Assembly: GCA_945862235.1 (NCBI GenBank)
Contig: CAMAYU010000023.1
Span: 1 to 51,655 of the forward strand
DNA: 51,655 bases
Source of the DNA: Schlesneria paludicola DSM 18645
GTDB taxonomy: Bacteria > Planctomycetota > Planctomycetia > Planctomycetales > Planctomycetaceae
Direction: 5' to 3'
The first letter of the stretch is position 1. Each line of letters starts with the position of its first letter. The position numbers and the translations under genes are program-made. The notes below the pieces were generated by a model. That model was not told where the DNA came from, did no database searches, and saw nothing but the letters and a program-made list of their open reading frames with translations. Below, piece after piece: positions 1 through 8,501 of the stretch.

Positions 1-9
1 ACAACGACC

Positions 10-318
10 TCATTCCGGCCTGTGTGCTGCCGAGTGATTCCAGTTCAACAGTGGAGTCCGTCGCTCGTCGTGACGTTGCGGCTTAGCGGGGCGATGCAGT
101 GTCGCACCGTCTTTCTGGAGTGCGTCAAACAACTTGGCGGGCGTTCCCAACCGCTGAGCTTCCAACTTCAGACTGGCCTGCGTTTCAACAAGAACTTCCA
201 AGCGATACTGCTGCTGGCTGAGTTGCCGCTTGTACGCGAGGTTCTGCGTTTCCAAGGCCGTCCCCGCCAGCGCGATCGCCACCACCAACGCCAGTGCCGC
301 CCCGAAACGAAAGAACAC
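10..318 (-). CDS. FtsL-like small division protein (putative)
   Basis: A 102-residue protein with one N-terminal membrane segment (about residues 5-24), followed by a glutamine- and leucine-rich stretch (about 25-65) that could form a coiled coil and ends in 'EAQRLGTPAKLFD'. This is the topology of FtsL, the bitopic protein that bridges FtsQ and FtsB at the division site. Position supports it: it lies downstream of rsmH on the same strand, where ftsL sits in dcw clusters, with ftsI expected next, beyond the window edge. FtsL sequences diverge strongly, so the call rests on topology and context. The start is GTG at 318; no ATG occurs in frame after the preceding gene's stop. The C-terminal third is charged and proline-rich and matches nothing I recognise. 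Confidence 0.55.
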   Translation of the reverse strand: MFFRFGAALALVVAIALAGTALETQNLAYKRQLSQQQYRLEVLVETQASLKLEAQRLGTPAKLFDALQKDGATLHRPAKPQRHDERRTPLLNWNHSAAHRPE

Positions 319-381
319 GGCAAGACTCTCAGCAGATACGTGGAATAGGACTCGGACAGCGCATTGCCCGAGGACTCCCCG

Positions 382-2052
382 TCATCGGTTGAGTCGGGGC
401 ATTGCCACCACCTCAACTCGGCTGGCGTCGCCAGGAAGCCGTAACACCGTGCCGAGCTTGAGTGAGTTGCCGTCCGTGAGGATCTCCCGGTTCATCTCGA
501 AGACCTGCACCCAGCGTGAGGATCGACCGAGATGACGCTGCGAGATGACGCTCAACGTGTCTTCCTGACCCACGCGGTACATCGGGACACCGTCGGCCGA
601 AACGAAGAAGCCCGGCACTTCATCCTTGGTGGCCGTTGTCGATAAGGTCGATCGCGCGGGTTGTACCGATCCGGCCAAGACTGGTTCGGCAGGAGCCGCT
701 GCCGGGATCAGTGTGGAGTACGTTCGTTCCAATTCTGCGGCCGGAGGCGTGGCGATTGTGACTCCGGGTTTCATCCGTTTGGGATCGGGGATCACTTTCA
801 AATTGTGCTGCGACAGGGCCATGAAGTACCGACCGGTCCCGTACTTCTTGCGTGAGATTGTCCAGAAGTTGTCGTTCGGTTCGATGTTGTACGTGTCGCC
901 CGGCACCAGTGGTTTTGAGATTGCGCGCGGCGCGAAGTCTTCATCCACTCGGCCCGTGGGGGCGGGACGCCGCGCTTCCCCGAAGGGATCGCTCACGGGA
1001 ATCGCCGTCGTTGCCGTGCGCTCTTCGCGTGTGAACTCATTCATCGCGCGTTGACTCACATCAGTGGGACGAAAGCCACCCAAGCGGTCGTCGTCTGCAG
1101 TGGCTGTTCTGGCGGGAGTTGATTCCGATGCAATCGGACTGGTGGACGGAGGCGATTCAAACGCGGGTGCCTTCATTGCTGGCGGCGCTGTGAGTGGAGT
1201 CGTGGTTGCAGGCACGGGCTGCGCTGGTTCTTCGATCACGTCAAATCCGGTCGTCGATCGTGAAGCAGGCTCACTCACCGGAGCCTCCAAAACGGGAGTT
1301 CGGTCTTGGGTAAAAGGATCGCCCACTTGAGCTGCCGGTTCGCGCGCGTTACTTGCCGTAAATTGCGGAGCGGCGTCAAACGGATCGACCTCGACGGCGG
1401 GACGCTCGTCCACGGTCACGTCCGCCGTAGCGCTGCGGGAAACGGGCTGAGCGACTTCTAGCGGAGCCTCGAACGGATCGCTGGCGGCTGCGGATGGACT
1501 TCGATCAGATTCAATCACGGTCGTTGCTGCCGCTGTCGCCGGACGAGCGTCGCGATCGAACGGGTCGAAGTTGGCCGCGGGTTCCGACGAAGCCACTGTC
1601 GCAGCCGGACGCGCGGCTGCGGTCGCCGGTTGTGAAAAGGCATCCGCAAACGCGTCGTCGCTCGAGACGGAGGTCGGCAGGTTGGGCTTCACTTGAGCAA
1701 CCGGTTGAACGGGAATGTCGTTCGTTTTGAGAACGGACTTCGAGGTCACATCAAACGGATCGACTTCGCGCGGTGAGGCACTGACTGCCGCCGGATTGTC
1801 AATCAGCGCACCAGGCTCAGCAGCGGCTGCGGGGACAACTCGTCGGCCAACCGGTCCACCCTGTGCGCTGGCCGTCTCGAACGGTGAAGCGGTCGAGTCT
1901 TTGCCACCCGTGGCCCTGTCTGCGGGATTTCCTTCGACCGGCTGTCCGGCCAAAGCTTCTGAGGGGCGATGGATCTTCTTGTAGACCATGAAGCCGAATA
2001 CGCCGACGAGCAGCATGACCATCAACAGCCCGACCTTGGTTTCGCGCGTCAT
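382..2052 (-). CDS. Membrane-anchored protein with two LysM domains
   Basis: A 556-residue protein with an N-terminal membrane anchor (about residues 8-24), a long Ala/Pro/Thr-rich low-complexity linker (about 30-370), and two LysM-type domains near the C-terminus. The first contains 'YNIEPNDNFWTISRKKYG' and the second 'YRVGQEDTLSVISQRHLG'. LysM domains bind N-acetylglucosamine glycans such as peptidoglycan, so the tail probably reaches the periplasmic wall. The linker carries six or more DPF-type motifs (DPFD, DPFE, DPFT, DPFG). The start is ATG at 2052 behind an AAGGAGCC-like site. The gene sits between rsmH and the FtsL-like gene, which suggests a role in wall synthesis or division; the exact function is not known to me. 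Confidence 0.85.
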   Translation of the reverse strand: MTRETKVGLLMVMLLVGVFGFMVYKKIHRPSEALAGQPVEGNPADRATGGKDSTASPFETASAQGGPVGRRVVPAAAAEPGALIDNPAAVSASPREVDPFDVTSKSVLKTNDIPVQPVAQVKPNLPTSVSSDDAFADAFSQPATAAARPAATVASSEPAANFDPFDRDARPATAAATTVIESDRSPSAAASDPFEAPLEVAQPVSRSATADVTVDERPAVEVDPFDAAPQFTASNAREPAAQVGDPFTQDRTPVLEAPVSEPASRSTTGFDVIEEPAQPVPATTTPLTAPPAMKAPAFESPPSTSPIASESTPARTATADDDRLGGFRPTDVSQRAMNEFTREERTATTAIPVSDPFGEARRPAPTGRVDEDFAPRAISKPLVPGDTYNIEPNDNFWTISRKKYGTGRYFMALSQHNLKVIPDPKRMKPGVTIATPPAAELERTYSTLIPAAAPAEPVLAGSVQPARSTLSTTATKDEVPGFFVSADGVPMYRVGQEDTLSVISQRHLGRSSRWVQVFEMNREILTDGNSLKLGTVLRLPGDASRVEVVAMPRLNR

Positions 2053-2112
2053 GAGGGAGGCTCCTTCCTTCCAGAGAACTTGCTTGAACTGAACTCAATC
2101 TATTTGCGAACC

Positions 2113-2196
2113 ACACCAACCCGCAGCGTGAGCAAGGACGAAGTCGATCAACATCCTTGCTCACGATCCATCCTTGCTCACGCTGCGGGTTGGTGT
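2113..2196. repeat. Palindromic repeat, family A copy 1
   Basis: A perfect 26-bp inverted repeat (arms 2113-2138 and 2171-2196) reads CACCAACCCGCAGCGTGAGC on the left arm, with a 32-nt loop that contains a third, partial copy of the right arm (about 2154-2166). It fills the gap between rsmH and the LysM gene, so it would be transcribed as a strong hairpin inside the operon. Related copies occur near 16020, 16762, 20229, 20946 and 29910. Confidence 0.9.
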
Positions 2197-2205
2197 TCTT
2201 CGCAC

Positions 2206-3105
2206 TCACCCGATTTTGCGAGCCACGCGTAACTTGGCCGAGCGACTGCGCGGGTTGAATCGCTGTTCTTGGTGAGTGGCCACGATCGGCTTGGAGGTCA
2301 GGTTTTCCCAACGCTCCGTCCGACGAAACTCCTGTTTGACGATCCGATCTTCCAACGAATGAAACGTGATGACCGCCGCCAGTCCGCCCGGCTTCAGTGA
2401 TCGAAACACCGACTCTTCCAATCCACGGGCAACGTGGCCTAACTCATCGTTTACCGCGATTCGCAATGCTTGAAAGACGCGCGTCGCCGGGTGTTTGTCT
2501 CCCGCTTCACGCCGCTGCACGTTCATGCACTCGGCCACCGCTTCGGCCAACTCGACTCCCGTCGTGATCGGTGCGGAAGCCGCTCGCGCCGCCAGAAACC
2601 GCGCGATCCGACCGCTCGCCGGATCCTCGCCGTATTCCCGCAGCACTCGCTCCAATTCCACTTCACCCGCCGTCCGAATGAACTCCGCCGCCGACTGGCC
2701 GCGCCGTGTATCGAATCTCAAATCGAGCGGCCCATCCACGCGAAAGCCAAAGCCGCGCGACTCGTCCGCCAACTGATCTGACGACAATCCCAAATCCAAC
2801 AAGACACGATCAACGCCCGCCACGCCGAGTCCGCTCAGAACCTCGGGCAACTCAACATAGCTGGCCTGTTTCAAGGTGACATTCTGCATCTCGACCAACG
2901 CCTGCGTGGCGAAGGCCAGCATCATCGGATCACGATCCAGCCCGATTAGCCGCCCCTCTGGACCGATTCGATCCGCAATCATTTTGGAATGCCCGGCCGC
3001 TCCCACGGTGCCATCCAGCACAATCAAACCGGGGCGTAGCTCCAGTACCCGTTCAACCTCGCGCAACAGCACGGGAACATGTCGCGCCGCGTGAGTGTCT
3101 GGCAT
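2206..3105 (-). CDS. rsmH: 16S rRNA (cytosine(1402)-N(4))-methyltransferase RsmH
   Basis: RsmH (MraW) methylates N4 of C1402 in the ribosomal P site using S-adenosylmethionine. The 299-residue protein shows the family signatures: 'HVPVLLREV' at the start, the SAM-binding 'VLDGTVGAAGHSKMI', 'GLDRDPMML', 'LDLGLSSDQL', 'RGFGFRVDGPLDLRFD', 'ATRVFQALRIAVNDEL' and 'VITFHSLEDRIVKQEFR'. Its length is close to the usual 300-315. I chose ATG at 3105 because the preceding in-frame candidate at 3141 is TTG and the residues it would add are not family-like. rsmH usually opens the dcw cluster; here the LysM and FtsL-like genes follow on the same strand. Confidence 0.97.
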   Translation of the reverse strand: MPDTHAARHVPVLLREVERVLELRPGLIVLDGTVGAAGHSKMIADRIGPEGRLIGLDRDPMMLAFATQALVEMQNVTLKQASYVELPEVLSGLGVAGVDRVLLDLGLSSDQLADESRGFGFRVDGPLDLRFDTRRGQSAAEFIRTAGEVELERVLREYGEDPASGRIARFLAARAASAPITTGVELAEAVAECMNVQRREAGDKHPATRVFQALRIAVNDELGHVARGLEESVFRSLKPGGLAAVITFHSLEDRIVKQEFRRTERWENLTSKPIVATHQEQRFNPRSRSAKLRVARKIG

Positions 3106-3235
3106 TCGTTTCACTTCGTTCGGTTCAAACTCTCGACCCAATTTGGAGCGGGCTTATAGCCAAAGTTGCCGAAGTGTGAGAAGACCATCTGCGGTCGATC
3201 CAGAGCCAATGTGTTTTTTAAGTTGGACAGGATGC

Positions 3236-3332
3236 AGGGTGGGACCAGCGGCGTTTCGCCGCGCCGGCCCACCCTGATTTCTCGAAGGTTTCTAATGGTG
3301 GGCCGGTGTTCGAAGCGAGTTGGTTCCACCCT
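3236..3332. repeat. Nested palindrome between divergent genes
   Basis: An outer inverted repeat (3236-3247 with 3321-3332, one mismatch) encloses an inner perfect 10-bp one (3264-3273 with 3297-3306). Together they form a long hairpin in the 358-bp gap between the divergent rsmH and TPR-peptidase genes. I see no coding signal in the rest of this gap, and both promoters must lie in it. Confidence 0.75.
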
Positions 3333-3463
3333 ACGTTAAAAAATGCGATGGCCCTGCGATCGAACCAAAGTCGCCGCCGTGATTGAACTTGAGCGTTGCC
3401 TGCCGAGTCCTGTTCCCTGCCGGACACGCCAGATACACTCCGCCCCATCTGGGAGGCTGAACG

Positions 3464-6061
3464 ATGAGCAACGGTGAGTGCGGCGACGATGACTCAACAA
3501 TTCAGGCACATTCTCGGCGTTTGCCACACGTTCTCCGTCGCGTCTGGACGGCGTTGATTTTGGCGACGGCATCGCTGGCCACAGTACACGACGTGACCGC
3601 GGCGGAACTCGAAGACGCGACGAAGGCGTTGCGGGCGGGAGACCATGCGACCTGCATCAAGATCACCGACAAGGCGATTCAGGCGCGGCTGTTCGGTGAG
3701 GAGTACTACCTGCTCAAGGCCGAGGCCGAATTACAGACGGGTGAGTACAAAGCCGCTCACGACACGCTGGTCAATGGCCTCGCGCGGTACTCGTGGAGCG
3801 TGCGGATGCGGCACTTGGGGATCGAGGCCGCTCGGATGAGTGGCGACTCGAAGCAGGCGTCCACTTGGCAGGTCGAGATCGTCGATCAGGCCGGTCGCGC
3901 CCCGTGGCGGTACTCGGATGCGGACAATCTCGTGTCGCTCGGTCGCACGGCGGTCCTCATTGGATCCGATGCCCGCCTCGTGCTGGAGAACTTTTTTGAT
4001 CGGGCACTCAAGCTCCATCCGCTGCATCGCGACGCATTGCTCGCCAGTGGCGAGTTGGCTCTCGCCAAACAGGACTTTGCATTGGCGGCCGACACGTTTC
4101 AGGCGGCCGTCAAAAAGTATCCTGACGATGCGGACCTGCAGTTTGGCGTGGCGCAGAGCCTCGACCGCAGTGAGCCTCCGCTGGCGGCCCATGCTTTAAC
4201 GCTCTGCCTCAAGGCCAACTACCGACATCTCGGCGCGTTGCTGCATCAGGCCGAGAACGCAATCGACGCCGAGCAGTACGACAACGCGAATGACGTGCTC
4301 GACAAGATCCTCTCCGTCAACCCGAAGCATCCCGCCGCGTGGGCTTACCGCTCGATCATCGCCGGGCTGAAGAACGACCAACGGCACGCGACCGAGTACC
4401 GCGCCGCCGCCCTCTCGACGTGGAAAGAGAACCCACTCGTCGATCATCTGATCGGAAAAAAACTCTCACAGAAGTACCGCTTCACCGAGGGAGCCGCACA
4501 CCAGCAGCAGGCCCTCGCATTCGAAGACAACTTTCTGCCAGCACGCATTCAACTCGCGCAGGACTTCCTCCGGTTGGGCAAAGAGGACGAAGGTTGGAAG
4601 CTCGGCGAAGCGGCCGCGAAAGCCGACGCCTACGACGTTCACGTCTTCAACCTGCTGCAGCTTCGCGATGCCCTCGCCAAGTACAAGACACTCGAAAACG
4701 ACAGCTTCATCGTGCGGATGGAGGCCAAGGAAGCGGCCATCTACGGCGCTGCCGTGCTCGACTTACTCAAACGCGCCAAGGAAAAACTTTGCACCAAGTA
4801 CGGCCTCGAATTGAAAGACCGCATCACGGTCGAAATCTTTCCCGAGCCAAATGACTTCGCCGTAAGAACCTTCGGAATGCCGGGCGTCGCCGGTTATTTG
4901 GGCGTCTGCTTCGGCAAGGTCATCACCGCGAATAGCCCTGCGTCCCAGAAGGATCATCCGTCCAACTGGCAGGCCGTGCTGTGGCATGAGTTCTGTCACG
5001 TCGTGACGTTGGAGAAGACTCACAACCGGATGCCGCGCTGGCTGAGCGAAGGAATCTCGGTTTACGAGGAGCGTCAGGCGCACCCGACGTGGGGCCAGCG
5101 CATGAACGCGATGAACCGAACTCGCATCCTGAGCGGCCGCCTCATGGCGATTCGCGAGCTAAGCGGCGCGTTCCTGCGTCCCGAGTCATCCGCCGAGCTG
5201 AACTTCGCCTACTTCCAATCGTCGCTCGTCGTCGAGTTCTTCATCGAACAATACGGCATCGACGCACTGAAGAAGGTGCTCGATGATCTCGCCACCGGAC
5301 TGCCAATCGACGCCGCGCTGGAACGCCATCTCGCGCCGCTCGACCAGCTCGAAGAAGAGTTCCGCACGCACGCGACCCAGATGGCGCGAGAACTCGCCCC
5401 GAACCTCGATTGGGAAAAGTACGACCTCTCCGCCGTTCGAGACGATGACGATCCGGATCGCCTCGTCCGCTGGGTGGCCGATCACCCGACCAGCCTTCAA
5501 GGACTGACGGTCCTCGCCATCCAACTCATCGAAAAACGCGAGTTCGCCGAGGCCAAGAAGCCGCTCACCAAGTTGATTGAACTTTACCCCGAACAGACCG
5601 GCGACGACTGTCCGTATGAGTTGCTCGCCGCCATCCACAGGGAACTGAAAGAGGTCGCCGCCGAACAACGTGTTCTCGAACAGTACGCGACTCGCGCCGA
5701 TTCGGCCGTGCCATCATTGCTGAGACTCGTCGAACTCCAATCGACTCCCGTTGACTGGCCCGCCGCGCGCGAGACCGTTCGCCAACTGCTGGCCATCAAC
5801 CCGCTGCTCCCTCAAGTCCAACGCGCCCACGCCACAGTCTCCGAGCAGTTGAAAGACACCTCCGAGACACTCACCGCTCTCGAAGCGTTGCTCCTCATGG
5901 AACCCGACGACCCAGCCGAACTTCACTTCCGCCTCGCGAAACTCCTCCACCAACAGGCCGACCCGCGAGCCAAGTCGCACGTCCTGCAAGCCCTCGAAGC
6001 CGCGCCCCGCTATCGTGACGCCCAAAAGCTGCTGCTGAAGATCGTCCGAGAAAAAAAGTGA
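3464..6061 (+). CDS. Secreted TPR-repeat metallopeptidase (gluzincin, peptidase_MA-like)
   Basis: An 865-residue protein. The N-terminus has a signal-type hydrophobic stretch after a basic region (about residues 20-46, 'RRVWTALILATASLA', ending near 'VTAAEL'). Residues about 50-420 are helical TPR-like repeats. The central peptidase region has a zinc motif HEFCH at 508-512 (HExxH), followed by 'WLSEGISVYEE' with a likely third ligand glutamate at 529, the spacing seen in gluzincins such as M1 and peptidase_MA proteins. More TPR-like repeats follow (about 680-860). The start is ATG at 3464 after a GGGAGG site. It probably cleaves or organises proteins in the periplasm; the substrate is unknown. 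The kinase gene follows in the same direction after a large hairpin. Confidence 0.85.
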   Translation: MSNGECGDDDSTIQAHSRRLPHVLRRVWTALILATASLATVHDVTAAELEDATKALRAGDHATCIKITDKAIQARLFGEEYYLLKAEAELQTGEYKAAHDTLVNGLARYSWSVRMRHLGIEAARMSGDSKQASTWQVEIVDQAGRAPWRYSDADNLVSLGRTAVLIGSDARLVLENFFDRALKLHPLHRDALLASGELALAKQDFALAADTFQAAVKKYPDDADLQFGVAQSLDRSEPPLAAHALTLCLKANYRHLGALLHQAENAIDAEQYDNANDVLDKILSVNPKHPAAWAYRSIIAGLKNDQRHATEYRAAALSTWKENPLVDHLIGKKLSQKYRFTEGAAHQQQALAFEDNFLPARIQLAQDFLRLGKEDEGWKLGEAAAKADAYDVHVFNLLQLRDALAKYKTLENDSFIVRMEAKEAAIYGAAVLDLLKRAKEKLCTKYGLELKDRITVEIFPEPNDFAVRTFGMPGVAGYLGVCFGKVITANSPASQKDHPSNWQAVLWHEFCHVVTLEKTHNRMPRWLSEGISVYEERQAHPTWGQRMNAMNRTRILSGRLMAIRELSGAFLRPESSAELNFAYFQSSLVVEFFIEQYGIDALKKVLDDLATGLPIDAALERHLAPLDQLEEEFRTHATQMARELAPNLDWEKYDLSAVRDDDDPDRLVRWVADHPTSLQGLTVLAIQLIEKREFAEAKKPLTKLIELYPEQTGDDCPYELLAAIHRELKEVAAEQRVLEQYATRADSAVPSLLRLVELQSTPVDWPAARETVRQLLAINPLLPQVQRAHATVSEQLKDTSETLTALEALLLMEPDDPAELHFRLAKLLHQQADPRAKSHVLQALEAAPRYRDAQKLLLKIVREKK

Positions 6062-6077
6062 AGACGGACGTGACCGA

Positions 6078-6197
6078 CAAAAGTAGCCTTCCTCGCTCCG
6101 CGTGAAGTCAGCCGAGTCACCAGCAACCCGGATCGGCGGGAAACAGCGTCATTCGGTGTTCGGCTCTCTTCACGCGGAGCGAGGAAGGCTACTTTTG
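6078..6197. repeat. Long hairpin with perfect 30-bp arms
   Basis: Arms 6078-6107 and 6168-6197 are perfect 30-bp inverted copies (core GTAGCCTTCCTCGCTCCGCG). The 60-nt centre contains a further imperfect pairing around 6110 and 6160. It lies just after the TPR peptidase stop and before the kinase start, so it could act as terminator, processing site or mobile palindrome. There is no T-run. Confidence 0.85.
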
Positions 6198-6251
6198 GCG
6201 GGTGCATCCAGACGTTTCAGGCAAAACACGAAATCAGACGAAGTGCAATCT

Positions 6252-8501
6252 ATGCGTGCTGCGAACACGGGTGTTTCGAGTGATCAGCGACCTCTGGAGG
6301 AGACGCTCGACCAAGGTGTCGAGTCGGTCGAACGTGCTCGGGAATTGAGCGCGTTGGCGGGCGAAGCCCCCGCATCGGTGCCGGGCTATCGCATTCTCAA
6401 GTCGATCGGCGAGGGGAAGTACGGATCGGTCTGGTTGGCTCGCGAGCAGAACACGGGCAAGCATGTCGCGATCAAGCTCTACACACATCGGCGCGGTGTC
6501 GATTGGTCGCTGCTGGGGCGCGAGGTCGAGAAGCTGGCCGTGCTGTACACCTCGCGCAACATCGTCGGGTTGCTGGCGGTCGGCTGGGATCACGACCCGC
6601 CGTATTACGTGATGGAGTACTTAGAGAACGGGTCGCTGGCCGCGCGATTGAACGGCAGTCCGCTCACTCCCCTCGACGCGGTGCGGATTGCGACGCGCGT
6701 CTGTCAGGCATTGGTTCATGCGCACGGCAGCGGCATCCTGCACTGCGATCTCAAGCCGGCAAATATTTTGCTTGACCAAGACTTCGAGCCGCGTTTGTGC
6801 GACTTCGGACAATCGCGACTCGCAGATGAGAACAGTCACGCGTTGGGGACGTTGTACTACATGGCTCCCGAGCAAGCGGACCTCAAGGCGGTCCCCGATG
6901 CGAAGTGGGACGTGTACGCGCTCGGGGCACTCGTCTATCACATGCTGACCGGCTCACCCCCGTTTCGCACGGATGAGAACGATCGCCGGTTGAGCGATGC
7001 GCGGTCGCTGGAGGAACGGTTGACGATCTATCGCCAAATCGTGCGGAATGAGGTGAGACCACAGGCGCATCGACGCGTCTCGGGCGTCGATCAGCATCTG
7101 GCGGAGATTGTCGATCGTTGCCTGGCATCCGACCCGGCGAAGCGATTCCCAAACGCCCAGGCGGTGCTGGACCGGCTGATCGCGCGGGAACGGTTTCGCG
7201 CACGCAGGCCGCTCGTGTTGCTCGGGCTGGTCCTGCCGGCGCTGCTCTTGTTGGGGACAGCGCCGCTGGCGATCGAGGCGATGAATGACGCGATCCGCAC
7301 GACGCAATCGAGTCTCACGCGGCGGGCACTCGAAAGCGACGTGCTCACCGTCAACCTGCTGGCGGAAGGAATCAATCGCGATCTGGGAGATCGGCAGGCG
7401 GAGTTGGAGGCGATCGCCGCTGATGAAGAACTCCAGCGGGCGATCATCAACTTTGCATCTCAGCCGCGCGAGGAACGACAGCCCCTGTGGGACTTGTTGA
7501 ATGACTTCAAGAAGCAGAACGACAAGCGATGGAAGGGACTCGGCCGGTCGCTCGATGACAGTTGGTTCCTGCTCGACGCGGGCGGCGTGCAGCGGTGGCG
7601 CAACGTCATCAGCATGTCGCTGGATGGAGGCTATGCGTATCGCGACTACTTCCACGGCGGCGGCTTTCACTACCCCGAGAACGAGGTGCCGGTCGGTGTC
7701 GCGCCGATCACAAAGCCGTACGTTTCGATTCCCTATCGTGGTACGACTCAGCAGCACGATTTGATCGCGCTCTCGGTCCCCATCTTCGCGCCGGATGATG
7801 AATCTCGCGTGATCGGCGTTCTGGCGAGATCGCTCTCGCTGAGCAGTCTGTTGCAGGACTACGAGCGCAGCCTGCGTTCACAGGGGAGCGATGGCGTCGG
7901 TCGTGAGTTCGCGATTCTTGACGGGCGCTCTGTCGATGGACGGCAGCGGCCGTGGACGTTGCTCGCGCACGAATGGATGACGAAGGGCAACCTCGATTCG
8001 CTTGGCTCATCCGGGTTCGAGAAGCTCAGTCTGGTCGGCGTTGCCAAACAGGATGTGCTGCTGGACCTCGAACACCTTTTGCAAGAGTCCGCCCCAGGGG
8101 ACTCCGCCGAGGAACGAACCACGCGGACTGAGCCGGATCGAACGCGGCATTACATCGATCCGATCGGCAAGCTCGACCCGGCGACCTACGGCGGCGAATG
8201 GCTTGCGGCGTTCAGTCGTGTGCGCGGCACCGATTGGGTCGCCGTCGTACAAGAACGAAAGAAGTCCGCGTTGCAGCCTGTGGAAGACCTGCAAGCGCGA
8301 CTCTTCTCGTCCGCGCTGGGAGCCGTCCTCGTCATGCTCGGCCTCGTCGCGGGATCGTGGTGGCTGATCGTGGCCTTGTTGAATGAACGCGGTCCGCGCT
8401 GGCTCCGCTTCTGGCGGCGACAGTCTCCGTCGGGCAACACGACGACGTTGTCGTTGACCGCGAAGGGGACCGACAACGTAAAGGGAGGCGACAGTGCTTG
8501 A
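6252..8501 (+). CDS. Transmembrane Ser/Thr protein kinase with extracytoplasmic Cache-like sensor
   Basis: A 749-residue receptor-type kinase. The cytoplasmic N-terminal kinase domain (about 44-310) has the glycine loop 'GEGKYGSVW' (53-61), lysine 75 in 'VAIK', catalytic Asp166 in 'HCDLKPAN', DFG at 184-186 and 'APEQA'. The usual HRD arginine is cysteine, making it a non-RD kinase. A membrane segment (about 320-343) leads to a roughly 340-residue outer region with 'YRDYFHGGG', 'YVSIPYRGTTQ' and 'VIGVLARSLSLSSLL', resembling a double-Cache ligand sensor; a second membrane segment lies at about 686-708. I chose ATG at 6252 because the longer frame runs back into the palindrome at 6168-6197. Its last 8 bases overlap the next gene, an FHA-domain cyclase, so the two are probably made together. 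The ligand is unknown. Confidence 0.9.
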   Translation: MRAANTGVSSDQRPLEETLDQGVESVERARELSALAGEAPASVPGYRILKSIGEGKYGSVWLAREQNTGKHVAIKLYTHRRGVDWSLLGREVEKLAVLYTSRNIVGLLAVGWDHDPPYYVMEYLENGSLAARLNGSPLTPLDAVRIATRVCQALVHAHGSGILHCDLKPANILLDQDFEPRLCDFGQSRLADENSHALGTLYYMAPEQADLKAVPDAKWDVYALGALVYHMLTGSPPFRTDENDRRLSDARSLEERLTIYRQIVRNEVRPQAHRRVSGVDQHLAEIVDRCLASDPAKRFPNAQAVLDRLIARERFRARRPLVLLGLVLPALLLLGTAPLAIEAMNDAIRTTQSSLTRRALESDVLTVNLLAEGINRDLGDRQAELEAIAADEELQRAIINFASQPREERQPLWDLLNDFKKQNDKRWKGLGRSLDDSWFLLDAGGVQRWRNVISMSLDGGYAYRDYFHGGGFHYPENEVPVGVAPITKPYVSIPYRGTTQQHDLIALSVPIFAPDDESRVIGVLARSLSLSSLLQDYERSLRSQGSDGVGREFAILDGRSVDGRQRPWTLLAHEWMTKGNLDSLGSSGFEKLSLVGVAKQDVLLDLEHLLQESAPGDSAEERTTRTEPDRTRHYIDPIGKLDPATYGGEWLAAFSRVRGTDWVAVVQERKKSALQPVEDLQARLFSSALGAVLVMLGLVAGSWWLIVALLNERGPRWLRFWRRQSPSGNTTTLSLTAKGTDNVKGGDSA
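8483..8488 (+). promoter_or_regulatory. Ribosome binding site GGGAGG for the cyclase GTG start
   Basis: GGGAGG sits five bases before GTG 8494, inside the 3' end of the kinase gene. It fixes the GTG as the cyclase start in preference to the ATG codons at 8506 and 8509. Confidence 0.75.
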
